Assembly (NCBI RefSeq): GCF_000001735.4
Contig: NC_003076.8
Location: 9,672,001 to 9,736,000, forward strand
DNA: 64,000 nt
Source: Arabidopsis thaliana
Taxonomy: Eukaryota; Streptophyta; Magnoliopsida; Brassicales; Brassicaceae
Direction of reading: 5' to 3'
Each line of letters opens with the position of its first letter. Position 1 is the first letter of the stretch. Both the position numbers and the translations under genes were made by a program. The notes beneath the pieces are model-generated. The model was not told where the DNA came from. It saw only the letters and a list, made by a program, of their open reading frames with translations, and did no database searches. This document shows, in pieces, positions 34,377 through 44,960 of this stretch.

Positions 34377-34720
34377 ATGACTATTAGCAAGAAAATGTTA
34401 ATCGTGTTTGTCCTGACTATCTTCGTTGTATCTTTTGGTCATTGCTCTGATAGTTTTCCTGGTACTATTTTTCATTATGCAAATGTTTACTTTTATGTGT
34501 AAATAAATATGGGTCTATTGATTTTTTTTATTAACGGTTGTTTAATGATTATTGTTAAATAGGTTTAGGATTAAAGAAGCAAGCACATAAACAATGCTAC
34601 AGTCCAGACCTGTGTACGGGAGGAGACAGCAAATGTGATATATGTTGTGTTCTTATAAGTGGTGTATACTACGGTAAATGTATTCAAAGCAAATGTCATT
34701 GTTTGAATAAGACTAAATAA
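34377..34720 (+). CDS. Defensin-like (DEFL) secreted cysteine-rich peptide
   Basis: Two exons, 34377-34461 and 34563-34720, give an 80-residue precursor. The first exon encodes a secretion signal ([18 protein letters not shown]) and the intron falls in phase 1 just after it, the standard gene structure of plant DEFL genes. The mature part has eight cysteines spaced C-x5-C-x6-C-x2-C-C-x10-C-x4-C-x-C, a defensin-like knottin arrangement with four predicted disulfides. The peptide is basic. Such peptides are secreted and serve in defence or in pollen-pistil signalling; the role of this one is unknown. It was too short for an ORF scan because of the intron. A TATA-like ATATATATAATAC lies about 70 bp upstream. 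Confidence 0.82.
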
Positions 34721-35744
34721 TCTAATCAACTATATGTATCCGCTAATAATATTATAATCTAATTTTCTTTGCTAAAAACAAATTTCATAATCTTTAATAA
34801 TTATGAAAGAGGAATAAAGATAATTTAGAAGTCAATGTAAGATAAATAAAATAAAATAAAGTTTAATTTTTTAGAAAGATGATTCAGCCGGACTAGATCT
34901 GGGGTTCAAAATATTAACAAGCGGTGGAGCATGTAGTTTAATTCGATACAACGCGTAGAACCTTAATTACATCATCTCCAACAATGACCTTCATTTTAAG
35001 GGTCATAAACTTTCAAAATAAGGATTTGAGGGTTGAGTTAGTCAATTCTACACAACTCTTTGAATTTGATGTAAAGACAGGAGATTTTATTCCAAAGATG
35101 TGATCTTAGAGTTCGTTTACACTAACTATACCATTAGTGGGAACTTTGCTTTAATCCAACAACAAAACCTCAAATTAATCTATTTCTAAAACTTTTTTGT
35201 GTTTACATAATAGATCTCAATATTAACAATAATTTGTTATAATGATAAAACTTCATAAAAAAAACTAATATGTACATTTCAAAAATAATTATATAAAAAA
35301 ATATTAGAAAAACAAAAATTTACATGTTACTAAAAAATTATATATAAACTAGAAAAGAAACATAAAATAAAACTTGTGTGTTTATTTCATGTATATATTA
35401 TTGTAATGTTAATTTTAATGTTTGTTAAATTGTTTAATGTAATATTATTGTTTTTAAACGTTATATTTTTTTATATTTCAATAACTTCAATTTTAATTTT
35501 AATATATTTAAATTCATATCAATATATTTGAAATAATTGAATTAAATATAATTATTTGTAAGATATATACACCATAAAGATTAAAATTCAATATAAAAAA
35601 AAAATTGAAGATGTGAATAGTGCACTCTCGAATTATAGTCATTTCTCAAGTATATGATGTTATCTACAACGTTTCTCGTCATTGTTCGACTTGGTATTAA
35701 GACATTTGCAGTTTTCAAATGTAATTCTTACTAACTTTATTCGT
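34721..35744. other. A/T-rich intergenic DNA with dispersed-repeat look
   Basis: Holds the organellar rRNA scrap at 34917 and, at about 34973-35160, a segment opening CATCTCCAACAATGACC, a phrase typical of dispersed repeats in Brassicaceae intergenic DNA. The rest (35170-35700) is nearly pure A/T. No gene seen. Confidence 0.45.
34917..34966 (+). pseudogene. Fragment of organellar small-subunit rRNA (nuclear insertion)
   Basis: The stretch AACAAGCGGTGGAGCATG, then T-GTTTAATTCGATACAACGCG and GAACCTTA, matches the universally conserved 16S region around E. coli position 930-980 with a few substitutions. The CGATACAACGCG version is closer to plant mitochondrial rrn18 than to plastid 16S. About 50 bp is recognisable; flanks are A/T-rich nuclear DNA. 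It is a relic NUMT, not a functional RNA. Confidence 0.75.
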
Positions 35745-36135
35745 GATTTAAAATGAGAAAAATGTCATTTAAATCACCACTTCGCCATTTGTGGTGATTT
35801 AAATCATGAATTTTGTTGCTTGTGATTAAAATCATTAAGTATGTGTTGACTTCAAATAAAAGCTATAACTTTAGTTGACAAAGCCAAATTAGTCACATCG
35901 TTAACTAACTAAACGGAGCAATTAAACGCAGTGATTTGTCCGTTAATAAGTCCGTTTAAGATGCAAACGACGTCGTCCTGCTTTTGAAACAAAAACTCCC
36001 AAATTGAATCGAACCCTAGAATTCAAAATTGAAATCAGATATCGCAAACCCCCAAATTCTCTCTTGTCTAATTCTTTCTGTTTCTTCTCGAATCTCGATC
36101 TCAAATCTCGATTTCATTTTAATTTTTTGATTCTG

Positions 36136-36673
36136 ATGAATTCGAGCTCCGAGACATCAGTGGGTGGCCGTGGAATCCCGACGAAGTGTGTATGTGGGTT
36201 GGGTGTAACGAAATTCACCTCGAAATCACAAGACAATCCTGGCCGACCGTTCTTCCGTTGTATAAGCAAAAGAGATCCTAGCTCGTGGAAAAACAAGAAA
36301 GATGTAAGGAGGTATTTGGTTGTTTATGTTGTTTTTCTGTGAAATGGGAAGCTAGATTTGTTGTTTATGATAGGATCACTTGTTTAAGTGGGTGGAGGAT
36401 GCTGTGTATGAGGAGGTTGAAGATGTATTGCCAAACCTAGGAATCATGGCAAATGAGATTGTTAAAGCTAGATCCGAGGTTAATGAGATTGTTAATGAGT
36501 TGAGTGCTTCTATTCAAGAATTGAAAGAAGATGCAATGTGTAGCAAAATGGAAATCCGGAAGTTGAAAGTGTTGGTGAAAGTCTCTTTGGTGTGTGTTTG
36601 TTTAATGACAATTGTCATTGCTTACCAAATGTTTGGTAAAGCAACAGAAACAAGCTTTGTTCTAGGTCATTAG
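36136..36673 (+). CDS. GRF-type zinc finger protein with coiled coil and C-terminal TM, MULE-borne
   Basis: Two exons, 36136-36303 and 36374-36673, give 155 residues. The GRF finger spans about 18-62: [26 protein letters not shown], then [11 protein letters not shown]. The Cys pattern C-x-C ... C with GRPFF is the zf-GRF signature, a DNA/RNA-binding module. A heptad-like stretch ([38 protein letters not shown]) suggests a coiled coil, then one hydrophobic helix [17 protein letters not shown]. Many similar small GRF proteins occur in Brassicaceae genomes and several accompany MULEs. Its ATG is just inside the left terminal repeat. It appears intact, unlike the transposase. Confidence 0.72.
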
Positions 36674-37184
36674 TGTAAGGATTGTATTAGTTTGTCTTGG
36701 ATTTTGTCTTGGTGTATGTTCTTGTCGGATTTATGTTCTTGTTGGATTAAGTTCTTGTTGGATTAAGTTCTTGTTGGATTGTATGTTTGGTAATGAATGA
36801 TGGATTTTATCTATGTTTTTGTTGGATTCTATGTTTGGAAATGAATGATGGATTGTGCTAGTCATAAGCATTTCTCTTGTTTTTCTTTAATTTTGTTAGC
36901 AATGGTTTAACTCTTTTGCATTTCAACACTCTTGTTAACAACACAAATCATTCTAAAACAAGTCAACATAAGCCGCATTTCAACATTCTTGTTAAGAAAA
37001 ACATGTTTTGAAACAAACTTACAACAAGTTTCGTTTATAAACCAAAATAAGCCAACATGTTTTGAAACAAACTTAAAACAAGTTTAGCAACCAAAATAAG
37101 CCGCATCATAGTCTTGTGTTTAGAAACCAAAATAAGCCGCATCATAGTCTTGGTTAGAAACTTAAAACATCACTTTCATTCTTC

Positions 37185-40100
37185 TTATCTTGAGCATTCA
37201 AACCATGACCGCCACCCTCCTAATCCTTGTTGCCTCGGCTGTGCTTGAGTCTGTTTCCATTGTGGTGCGTGTGTCTGTTGTGCTTGTGTCTGTGGTTGCG
37301 TGTGTGGTGCTCGCCTCCTTGGTGCTTGCCTCCTCTGTGTTTGTGGTGCGTGTGTCTGCGGTGGTTGCATATGCGATGACTGAGAGGCCTGTGATCCTTG
37401 CGAGGCTTGAGATCCGTCCCATGTTTGTCTTTGGCCAAACATGATATTCCTTGGTTCCTGATTCAAAGAGAATTAGACTATGTAAAAGAAAGTATGAAGC
37501 ATCATTATATTAGGGGTTGCCTGATTTTATAGTCATAAACTAATTGCATTCTCAGCTTTTCCCCTTATACTTTTTGCTCATGAAATTTTCACCATAAACT
37601 TTGATAATTCTTTAAATTACAACATGTACTTTCGGATTCATCCTTAAAAATACATTTCCAATTGAACCGGTCATTAAACCGGGATTAACTACAAATCCGC
37701 GTTTACTGTACCGCGATTGCGATTTATTTGATTAATCTCCTATATCCGTTAAGAAAAGGGTTGACTAATTTTATAGCCATAAACTAATTGCATTCTCAGC
37801 TTTTCCCTCCACACTTTTTGCTCCTGAAATTTTCACCATAAACTTTGATAATTCTTTAAATTGCAACATGTACTTTCAGATTCATCCTTAAAAAATTCGT
37901 TTCCAATTGAACCGGTCATTAAACCGAAATTAACCACAAATCCGCGTTTACTGTGCCGCTATTGTGATTTACCCAACTAATCACCCACACCGTTAAGAAA
38001 ACAACGTTGTTTTGTAAGCCTACAATGGAGCTTCAAGAAACACCACATGGAGCCGATAGAGTCACACTCACACGGAGAAGCAGTCTATGTGATCAATGAG
38101 AGTAGTTATAATTCTTTATTCATTTAGATTGTCATTGAAACAATCTTCAACCTCTTTTGTCTATTTTGGATGATGTATTTTCGGAAGTTGATTTTCTTTA
38201 GGATGTTATTGTTTAGGTTGACTGTTTGATTTGGAGTCTTAGCTATCCTCATGATTAGGAGTTTTATCTATTTCGATTTGTCATTTTCCTTACCAATTAA
38301 CACAACACATAACATATATAGATAGATTCACATTACAAAACAAAGACAAAACGACGTCGTTTTCGTAACGGGTGTGGGATTAGTCTGGTAAATCACAATA
38401 GCGGTACAATAAACGCGGATTTGTGGTTAATCTCGGTTTAATGACCGGTTCAATTAGAAACGTATTTTTAAGGATGAATCTGAAAGTACATGTTGCAATT
38501 TAAAGAATTATCAAAGTTTATGGTGGAAATTTCAGGAGCAAAAAGTCTGGGGGGAAAAGCTGAGAATGCAATTAGTTTATGGTTATAAAATCAGCCAACC
38601 TTTTTCTTAACATATATAGGTGATTAATCGGGTAAATCGCAATCGCGGTACAGTAAACGCGGATTTGTGGTTAAACCCGATTTAATGACCGGTTCAATTG
38701 GAAATGTATTTTTAAGGATGAATCTGAAAGTACATGCTGTAATTTAAAAAATTATCAAAGTTTCTGGTGGAAATTTCAGGAGCAAAAAGTGTAGGGGGAA
38801 AAGCTGAGAATGCAATTAATTTATGGCTATAAAATCAGCCAACCGTTATATTAGACAATATAAAGAAAGTATCAAACTTGATCCTTCCTTGGTCTTCCTC
38901 TTGGTCTTTTTGGTTGCACTTCAGCAGTCGGGTTTGAGCAAGATAACCTATTGTGCCCGTCTTGTTTGCAGTTTCCACATGTCATGACCCTATTCTTGAG
39001 TGACATTCTGGTGGTTGTGGTTGATGTCTTAGCTTCATACCTTCCTCTCCGCCTAGCATGGTTAGGTGGTCTACCAGGATTTCCTTTCCTCCATGATGGT
39101 GGCAAGACTCCTAATCTATTCATCCTAGCCATTCTATCTGACCTTGAACAGGCTCAATACCATCTGCATACGTTAGCTGCCACATTCTTGTTGTGTACCA
39201 TTCACTAACATAATCTTCAACCTTCTGCTTCTTTGCTATGATCACTGAAGCAGCATGAACAAAAGGAATATCAGTCATCTGCCACTTAATGCAGCCGCAT
39301 GTAAGCTTGTCCATATCAACAGAATATTTTTCATCATGCAACTCTACCTCATGTTTATTGTGCCTAGCCATTCTTCTTACGCAAAACTGTGACCCTTCTA
39401 TCATTTTCTCTATCTTCATATGAGCTCTCTTAGTGAATCTGGTCCTTAATCTACCAGCAATTATATGTCTCTTCCCATTCCTAACCATACACTGCTGCCT
39501 AATCTCTTCAAGCATTTCCAATAAGGGTTTCCTCCTAGCTTGCCGTATGGTTCTATTAAAAGACTCACTGAGGTTGTTCAAGTTATCATTGCAACATGTA
39601 CCTACTCTAAAGAAAGCTCTAGACCATGTCATCGGATTGGTGCTTAATAGAGAAGTATAGGCACCGGGATTATACTTCTGCAGTGCTTCCATATTTTTTG
39701 CATATTGGCCTGCTGTGTAGCTGCGTGCAATCCTCCAAAACAGTCGTTGAAGTTCCATGTTATGACTATCTCTCTTCCAATTATCCATGATATGTTTTGC
39801 ACATTGACGATGCTCAGCTTCTAGAAGAATGTTGTGTATAACCTTCACAAGTCCCTACAAAAATAACACAGAAGTTAGAAGATATAGCATTCCAATTTAT
39901 CTTCAAAAATAACACATACTAACCAATTGTTTGTCAGATATGACAGCCATATCTTTTCCATCTTGAAGCCCTAAAGTACTTGATAGCAACTTCATAAACC
40001 AATCCCAATTGTCGTCATTCTCTATCTCAACCACAGCCCAAGCAAGAGGCACTATCCTATTGTCTCCAACACCAACTTCTTTATTCAAGTCATCCTGATT

Positions 40101-40424
40101 TCCGTCTTCATCTTCACTGTCTTCCTCGCCAGCAGCTTCGTATCCAATTTCATCACAATCTTCATCACCAGCAACATCACAGTCATCACAGGTTTTTTCA
40201 GCAGCAAAATACGAACACTGCTCTAAGGGAACAGGCTCACCTCTGTAAAGCATAAGAGATTGACATTCACCGGGAGTCGATTGCTTACGAGCATCGTCTA
40301 GAGCCGACGATTTTGTACTAGCATCGTCGAGAGCCGTCGATTTGGGGGCAGACGGTTCGACAACAGTTGGTTCCTCATCCCTCTTTCGTTTGGGACGAGG
40401 CTTACTCTTCTTTCGCGGAGCCAT
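37185..40424 (-). pseudogene. MuDR-type transposase, inactivated
   Basis: Exons 40424-39924, 39854-38878 and 37457-37185. The N-terminus is a basic nuclear-localisation stretch (PRKKSKPRPKRKRDEE) and an acidic linker, then the MULE domain from NRIVPLAWAVVEIEN, the second catalytic Asp in VISDKQLGLV, a helical region (EAEHRQCAKHIMDNW, NDNLNNLSESFNRTIRQAR), a SWIM zinc finger (LTCGCIKWQMTDIPFVHA) and a zinc knuckle (CGNCKQDGHNRLSC) with AT-hook-like RPRGRPRK. Defects: the block with the first catalytic Asp is absent, the third SWIM Cys is replaced by Phe (IPFVH), and a one-base frameshift near 39140-39146 separates VQG from SDRMARMNRLGVLPP. The final exon encodes a Gln/Ser/His-rich tail. The last intron (37458-38877) contains a second MULE. 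Confidence 0.75.
37514..38845. mobile_element. Nested non-autonomous MULE (1.33 kb) with doubled TIRs and 9-bp TSD
   Basis: A perfect 9-bp duplication TTATATTAG flanks it (37505-37513 and 38846-38854). The ends, GGGTTGCCTGATTTTATAG and the complement CGGTTGGCTGATTTTATAG, are inverted. Each arm has two tandem units of about 245 bp (37514-37757 and 37758-38000; mirrored 38360-38605 and 38606-38845) sharing CATAAACTAATTGCATTCTC, AAACTTTGATAATTC, TCCGCGTTTACTGT. The central 350 bp has no ORF. It lies in the transposase's last intron, in the host MULE. Confidence 0.85.
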
Positions 40425-40784
40425 CAGTCAAGTTAGGGTGAATTTGAAGAAGAAAAGAAGAAGAGATTTGGGGATTAGGGTTTCTTATTTCTGATTTCAA
40501 TTTCGATTTCTAGGGATCGATTCAATTTGGGGATTTTTGTTTCAAAAGCAGGACGACGTCGTTTGCATCTTAAACGGACTTATTAACGGACAAATCATTG
40601 CGTTTAATTGCTCCGTTTGGTCAGTTAACGTTGTGACTAATTTGGCTTTATCAACCAAAATTACAGCTTTTATTTGAAATCAATACATACTTAGTGATTT
40701 TCTTCACAAACTACAAAGTTCATGATTTAAATCACCACAAATGGCCAAATGGTGATTTAAATGACATTTTTCCGGATTTAAAAT

Positions 40785-41172
40785 AGGTCTCAATTGATAT
40801 TTACATGGAGCTTTTATCTATGTGGTGGACATATTTTTCATCGTATTTTACCAAAAACAAAAAAAAAAAAGTTCGCATCGTAACGCCAAAAAATAAGAGG
40901 AAAAATAAAACAAAAGCCTGAATTACATCAACGGACGAGATCTAACACACTTATCACAAAAAGTCAAAAGAGAATCGGGATATATATTTATCCAACGAAT
41001 AAAAAACTTCTACTTAAATAAATGTTGAGATCGAGGTCACCGACTTAAAGAACCCTAACCTCTATAAAATTTCCTTTTTCTTCTCTCACACTTTCAGGTT
41101 CTATAACTCGTTTCGAATTTGAAGAAACAAACCCTAGATAGAACACAACTCTGTATCTGTTGCATTCCAAAG
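40785..41172 (+). promoter_or_regulatory. Upstream region of the kinase gene
   Basis: About 390 bp of A/T-rich DNA between the MULE and the kinase start. A TATAAAAT at about 41062 lies 110 bp before the ATG. The MULE inserted roughly 400 bp upstream of this gene and so may have displaced its distal promoter. Confidence 0.45.
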
Positions 41173-42078
41173 ATGAAACTAAACGAAGAATACGTCAAGT
41201 TTTTAGGTGAAGGTGCTTATAGTTTCGTTGATCTCTTCAAGTACACAAAAAGCGACGGCTCTTCTTTTCACGCCGCCGTAAAAAGCTCCGATGATGAAAA
41301 CTCTCTCCTTAAAGAATTTCATATTCTTTCCGAACTCAAAGGATGTCCAAGAATCATACAATGCTTTGGTAACGACTTGGAAGAGGGTTTCGACGATAAA
41401 GGAAACAGAGTCTACAAGTTGCTTCTCGAGTACGCATCCGAAGGTAGTTTAAGCGATTTCATGAACAATTGCGTGGATAGAAAGTTACCAGACTTGATGA
41501 TTAGAGACTTCACGCGTATGATTCTCCAAGGTTTGGTATCGATTCATAGCCACGGTTATGTTCATTGCGATCTCAAGCCAGAAAATGTCCTTGTCTTCCC
41601 TTGTGGAGATTCTTACGAAGTGAAGATTTCTGATTTTGGACTCTCATTACAAGTCGGAGAAGTTCCTGATCACTGGAAAATCGAATACCCGTTTGTTGGA
41701 ACGCTTAACTACATGCCTCCGGAGTCTCTACATGACGGTGTTGCCAATAAAACCCTAGATTTGTGGTCATTAGGGTGTTTAGTGTTGGAGATGTATGTGT
41801 GTAAGAAGCCATGGATAGGGTTTATACCTGAGGATTTTGTGTATATCCTCTCTAATGGTAACCCTCCAGAGATTCCCGAGAGTTTGCCTTGCGACGCAAG
41901 GGCGTTTATTCAAAAGTGTTTCTCAAGGAACCCTAAGGAGAGAGGTACTGCGTCTGAGCTGCTGTCTCATCGGTTTTTGCGTCAAGAAAAATCGAAATTG
42001 AAGATGATTTCTCCATTCAACCTGCTAAAGTTTAAGAAATTTTTAAACAAGCTCTTGAGGTTGAAGAATTTCCTCTGA
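41173..42078 (+). CDS. Protein kinase, MAPKKK (MEKK)-like, intronless
   Basis: Single exon of 301 residues, almost entirely kinase domain. Motifs in order: Gly loop FLGEGAYSFV, catalytic Lys in AAVKSS, glutamate of helix C in LLKEFHIL, catalytic loop HCDLKPENVL, metal-binding ISDFGLSLQ, then GTLNYMPPESL in place of APE, and LDLWSLGCLVLEM. All catalytic residues are present. GCPRIIQCFG is characteristic of the plant MAPKKK15-21 subgroup. The short basic C-tail has no recognised domain. Another in-frame ATG at 41119 would add 18 residues; 41173 is preferred because it starts directly before the kinase fold as in relatives. Substrate unknown. Confidence 0.88.
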   Translation: MKLNEEYVKFLGEGAYSFVDLFKYTKSDGSSFHAAVKSSDDENSLLKEFHILSELKGCPRIIQCFGNDLEEGFDDKGNRVYKLLLEYASEGSLSDFMNNCVDRKLPDLMIRDFTRMILQGLVSIHSHGYVHCDLKPENVLVFPCGDSYEVKISDFGLSLQVGEVPDHWKIEYPFVGTLNYMPPESLHDGVANKTLDLWSLGCLVLEMYVCKKPWIGFIPEDFVYILSNGNPPEIPESLPCDARAFIQKCFSRNPKERGTASELLSHRFLRQEKSKLKMISPFNLLKFKKFLNKLLRLKNFL

Positions 42079-42663
42079 AATTCTGTGATGAATTTACTCT
42101 ATTACTCTTAGTTAGTATGTTGATCCAAGTTACATGTTGATGTTGTAAGTAGATCAACTTACATTACGATGCAAATATAGATCTTAATCTCTTAATCTGT
42201 ATGTAATGACACTACTAATATAGTTTTTCTCTGAAGAATTTGTGTCTTCGTTGCTTAGTTTATCTCTGAAGAATTTGTTCTGTCTCTCTCTATGCGAGAT
42301 TGTGGTGTTTTTAAAAGCTTTGTGACATGGGAATCAGAAGATGATGTCTTTGTTTGTGCAGAGATTAAACTATAGTGAAGAGTACATGAAAATTTGGAAA
42401 ATAGTATAAATCCCCAATTTTATTACAGCTGAAGAAAACAAACATAAACTACATAATAACCATAGAATAATCTCTAAGCCCAGAAACTCAATCTGGCAAC
42501 AACAAGAAGCTTTATGTGGACCTAGTACAATCAGATCTTTACTAAAAAAAATCAATAGTTCTTGAAATGAGAAAGACTACAATACTTGATCTTTCGATTC
42601 TGATCGCCAAACAAATGACTTTGCTCTTACTTGGCCTTGGGACTCTTGCGGAATGGTAATCTT
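42079..42663. other. Convergent intergenic spacer
   Basis: About 585 bp between kinase stop and PNC2 stop. It contains the 3' ends of both transcripts and a partial direct repeat (TCTGAAGAATTTGT at about 42231 and 42265). No gene seen. Confidence 0.5.
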
Positions 42664-44244
42664 TTATGGACTTTTCAATCTAGCCTTTGTGACAAACAGA
42701 GTTCTTATTGCTAGAATGAGAATCCATGTGGTTGCAGTGATTTTCTCCTTGATCATTAGTAGTAATGCTGAGCTCAGAACTGTCTTTAAGATCTGAGCCT
42801 GCAAGCCTTTAAAGAAGCCTAAGATCCCTTCTTTTTTCCATATAGCATAGACTACCCCGGGAATCGTTTTCCTGATTCTTTTTCGGGGCTTCTTCGCTTC
42901 ATTTTCCTTCGAGTCATCTGCTGCTTGAATCATAACCTTGCACCTACAAAACACATCAATGTATATACATCAATATTACTCGAAAGAGTCTGGATTGATT
43001 TGAGTAATTCTCCGGTAGCTTAATACCTGATTGCTGGATATGTGATGACGGTGGCAGCACTTTTTGAGACCGCACCTAACACAAACGCCATAAAGGCAGA
43101 GAGAACTACAGGGGAAGAATCTTTGTTGGATTTTGCCTTTCCTTTTTCAAGGAGGTTCTGTTTCAGCTGATCAAACACTGTATACTAGAAAGACAAGCTT
43201 ATATTTCAGCTAAGCACGTTATCGCAAGCTTGAGACAGTAGTAAATAAATATGAATGGGGTTTGAAATGAAAATGGTACCTGAATTGCTGGATTCGAGGT
43301 CAATAAAAGAGAAATCCCAAGGCCATCAAATGCATTTCCCCATGAACCATCTGTTAGTGTCTTCCACAACCCTTTAGATTTTCCAAACTCGCTTGTTTGC
43401 ATCCTCGATGAAGCTGTATCTAGAGGCTACAAAAACATACAACTTAAAGTTAAGCAAAGCATATAGTTTTGAAGCAGAGCTGAGTGCAAAAAAACAAAAA
43501 AAACGTACTTGAGTCAAAACAGAGGTACAAGCACCAGCAGCAGCAGCAATGAGGAGATTAGCCTTTGTTCCAATAGACTTAGAACCAATCCTTTGGGAAT
43601 GTAACCTCTTGAAATAGCTATAACTATAGAAATAGATGAAGGACGAAATAAAAGACTGCAAATTCTTAGTCCCAAGGCCTTGATACAAGGAGAGAACATT
43701 TCCTGATGAAATTGCTTCCCAAAACACATCTGACAGATATCTGTAAACATCACAAAAACAGCTTTAGGTACCTCAATATTATCTAATGACAATCACATAT
43801 GAACCATTATAATACCTAAAAACCTTAACCAAAAATAGTGATTCAAAAGCTTAAGCTCATTGAGAAGCCTTGATCAGAGAACTGAAATTTTCGATTTAGA
43901 CGAGGATCTACAAGGGATCAACATAGAAATCATAAACCTAATCCAAAAACTGAAAGTTAAAACCGATTTCAACAATTCAGCAGGAACACAGCTAAAATTG
44001 AAGCGTGATGCAGAGACATAAAGAAGCAATTCTCAAATTCTAGATCATCATCATCGCGTCGCAATCAAATGGAAAAAGGGAAGAAGGAGAGAAACCTGTA
44101 TTTCTGCTGACCGCGAACACGAATCTCGGCTTGGAACTTGGATTTACAGGTATCAAGAGGGTATAAAATGGTGGTGCTGAGAAGAGATCCAATGGCTCCG
44201 GAGGTGGCTTCGGAGATGGATTCCAAATCCAAATCAACACCCAT
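42664..44244 (-). CDS. PNC2: Peroxisomal adenine nucleotide carrier PNC2 (mitochondrial carrier family)
   Basis: Five exons: 44244-44096, 43740-43509, 43426-43280, 43184-43027, 42943-42664, giving 321 residues. Three carrier repeats with the P-x-[DE]-x-x-[KR] signature: [13 protein letters not shown] at about 30, [13 protein letters not shown] across the exon 2/3 join, and [13 protein letters not shown] across the exon 4/5 join (Asp replaced by Ala in the third, as in PNC relatives). The carrier imports ATP into peroxisomes in exchange for AMP, supporting fatty acid activation during oilseed germination; PNC1 and PNC2 act together in Arabidopsis. A second hydrophobic region near the C-terminus ([14 protein letters not shown]) completes helix six. 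Length equals the family's. Confidence 0.93.
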
Positions 44245-44450
44245 ATCTTCTTCTTCTTCTTCTTCTTCGAAGAGAGAAATGATAATTGATGGTATGGGCG
44301 ATCACAAGAGAATGATTTTCGTCTTGGGATTTTAAACAAAAAGCCGTGTAAGATTGTTTTTTGTGATGGTGACGTCATCCTTTTCAATTTTTCCTTTTTT
44401 TGGTTTAGTCGGTCAAATCATAGAATGTAAACGATAATATCAAAGTCGGG

Positions 44451-44458
44451 CCACGTGG
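44451..44458. promoter_or_regulatory. G-box CCACGTGG upstream of PNC2
   Basis: A perfect palindromic G-box 207 bp before the PNC2 start codon. bZIP and PIF/bHLH factors bind such sites in seedling and light-regulated genes, fitting the role of PNC2 in seedling lipid use; the link is inference. Confidence 0.5.
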
Positions 44459-44500
44459 TTTTCATGTTTAAAACCGGCCTCTACCCAATATTATTTCGAA

Positions 44501-44960
44501 TTAGGGCTAGGCAAAAATGCCGAATTCGAATCTTAATCGAAACACTACCAAAGAAGGTTGATTAGAAAATTCCCCAAAAAAATATCCAAATGAATCTTAG
44601 AGTTAGGTATTTTGGGTATCGGATAATATATAATTCGAATCGAAACTCGAACTAGTTAGTATCCGAAAAAAATTAAAATTAAGTAAAGTCATCAATCCAT
44701 ATTATATAGTTTTGAGTAATTCATATATTTTCGAGTAATTTGAGTGATTAAATTAGTTACTTTCCAATATTTTAGATAATTTGTTTATTTGTTTTTTCTA
44801 CCGAGTTTTATTTATAGAATTTGGACATTTTCAAATACTTTTCAATATTTTTTCTTGTAATTTTGAATACGGATCGAATCCAGATAAAAGTTAATCTAAA
44901 TAGTAAAATCTGATCGAAAACGAACTATGAAAAACTGAACCGTATCCATTCCAGCCCAAA
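44501..44960. mobile_element. Possible hAT-like MITE remnant
   Basis: The left side begins TAGGGCTAGGCAAAAATGCCGAA and the right side ends with CCGTATCCATTCCAGCCCA, whose complement TGGGCTGGAATGGATACGG loosely mirrors it. TAGGGxTGGGCA followed by gene-less CCGAA-rich DNA is the usual form of plant hAT MITEs. The match is imperfect and no target duplication is clear. Confidence 0.3.

Larger units (their letters stand above)
35755..40774. mobile_element. MULE (Mutator-like element), 5.0 kb, with ~310-bp TIRs and 10-bp TSD
   Basis: The left end, GAGAAAAATGTCATTTAAATCACC, reappears as the reverse complement at the right end, and similarity runs inward about 310 bp on both sides (35755-36064 and 40460-40774), including GCAATTAAACGCA, TTGTCCGTTAATAAGTCC and CAAACGACGTCGTCCTGC. 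The 10-bp sequence GATTTAAAAT flanks both ends (35745-35754, 40775-40784) as a target-site duplication. Inside are a GRF zinc-finger gene reading inward from the left end and a MuDR-type transposase reading inward from the right end, each starting within or just inside its terminal repeat, so the repeats probably supply both promoters. Confidence 0.88.

Noticed and set aside
37190..37444. Plus-strand Val/Ser-rich open frame
   Set aside because: It is the complement of the Gln/His-rich tail exon of the transposase; the low-complexity repeat gives open frames on both strands.
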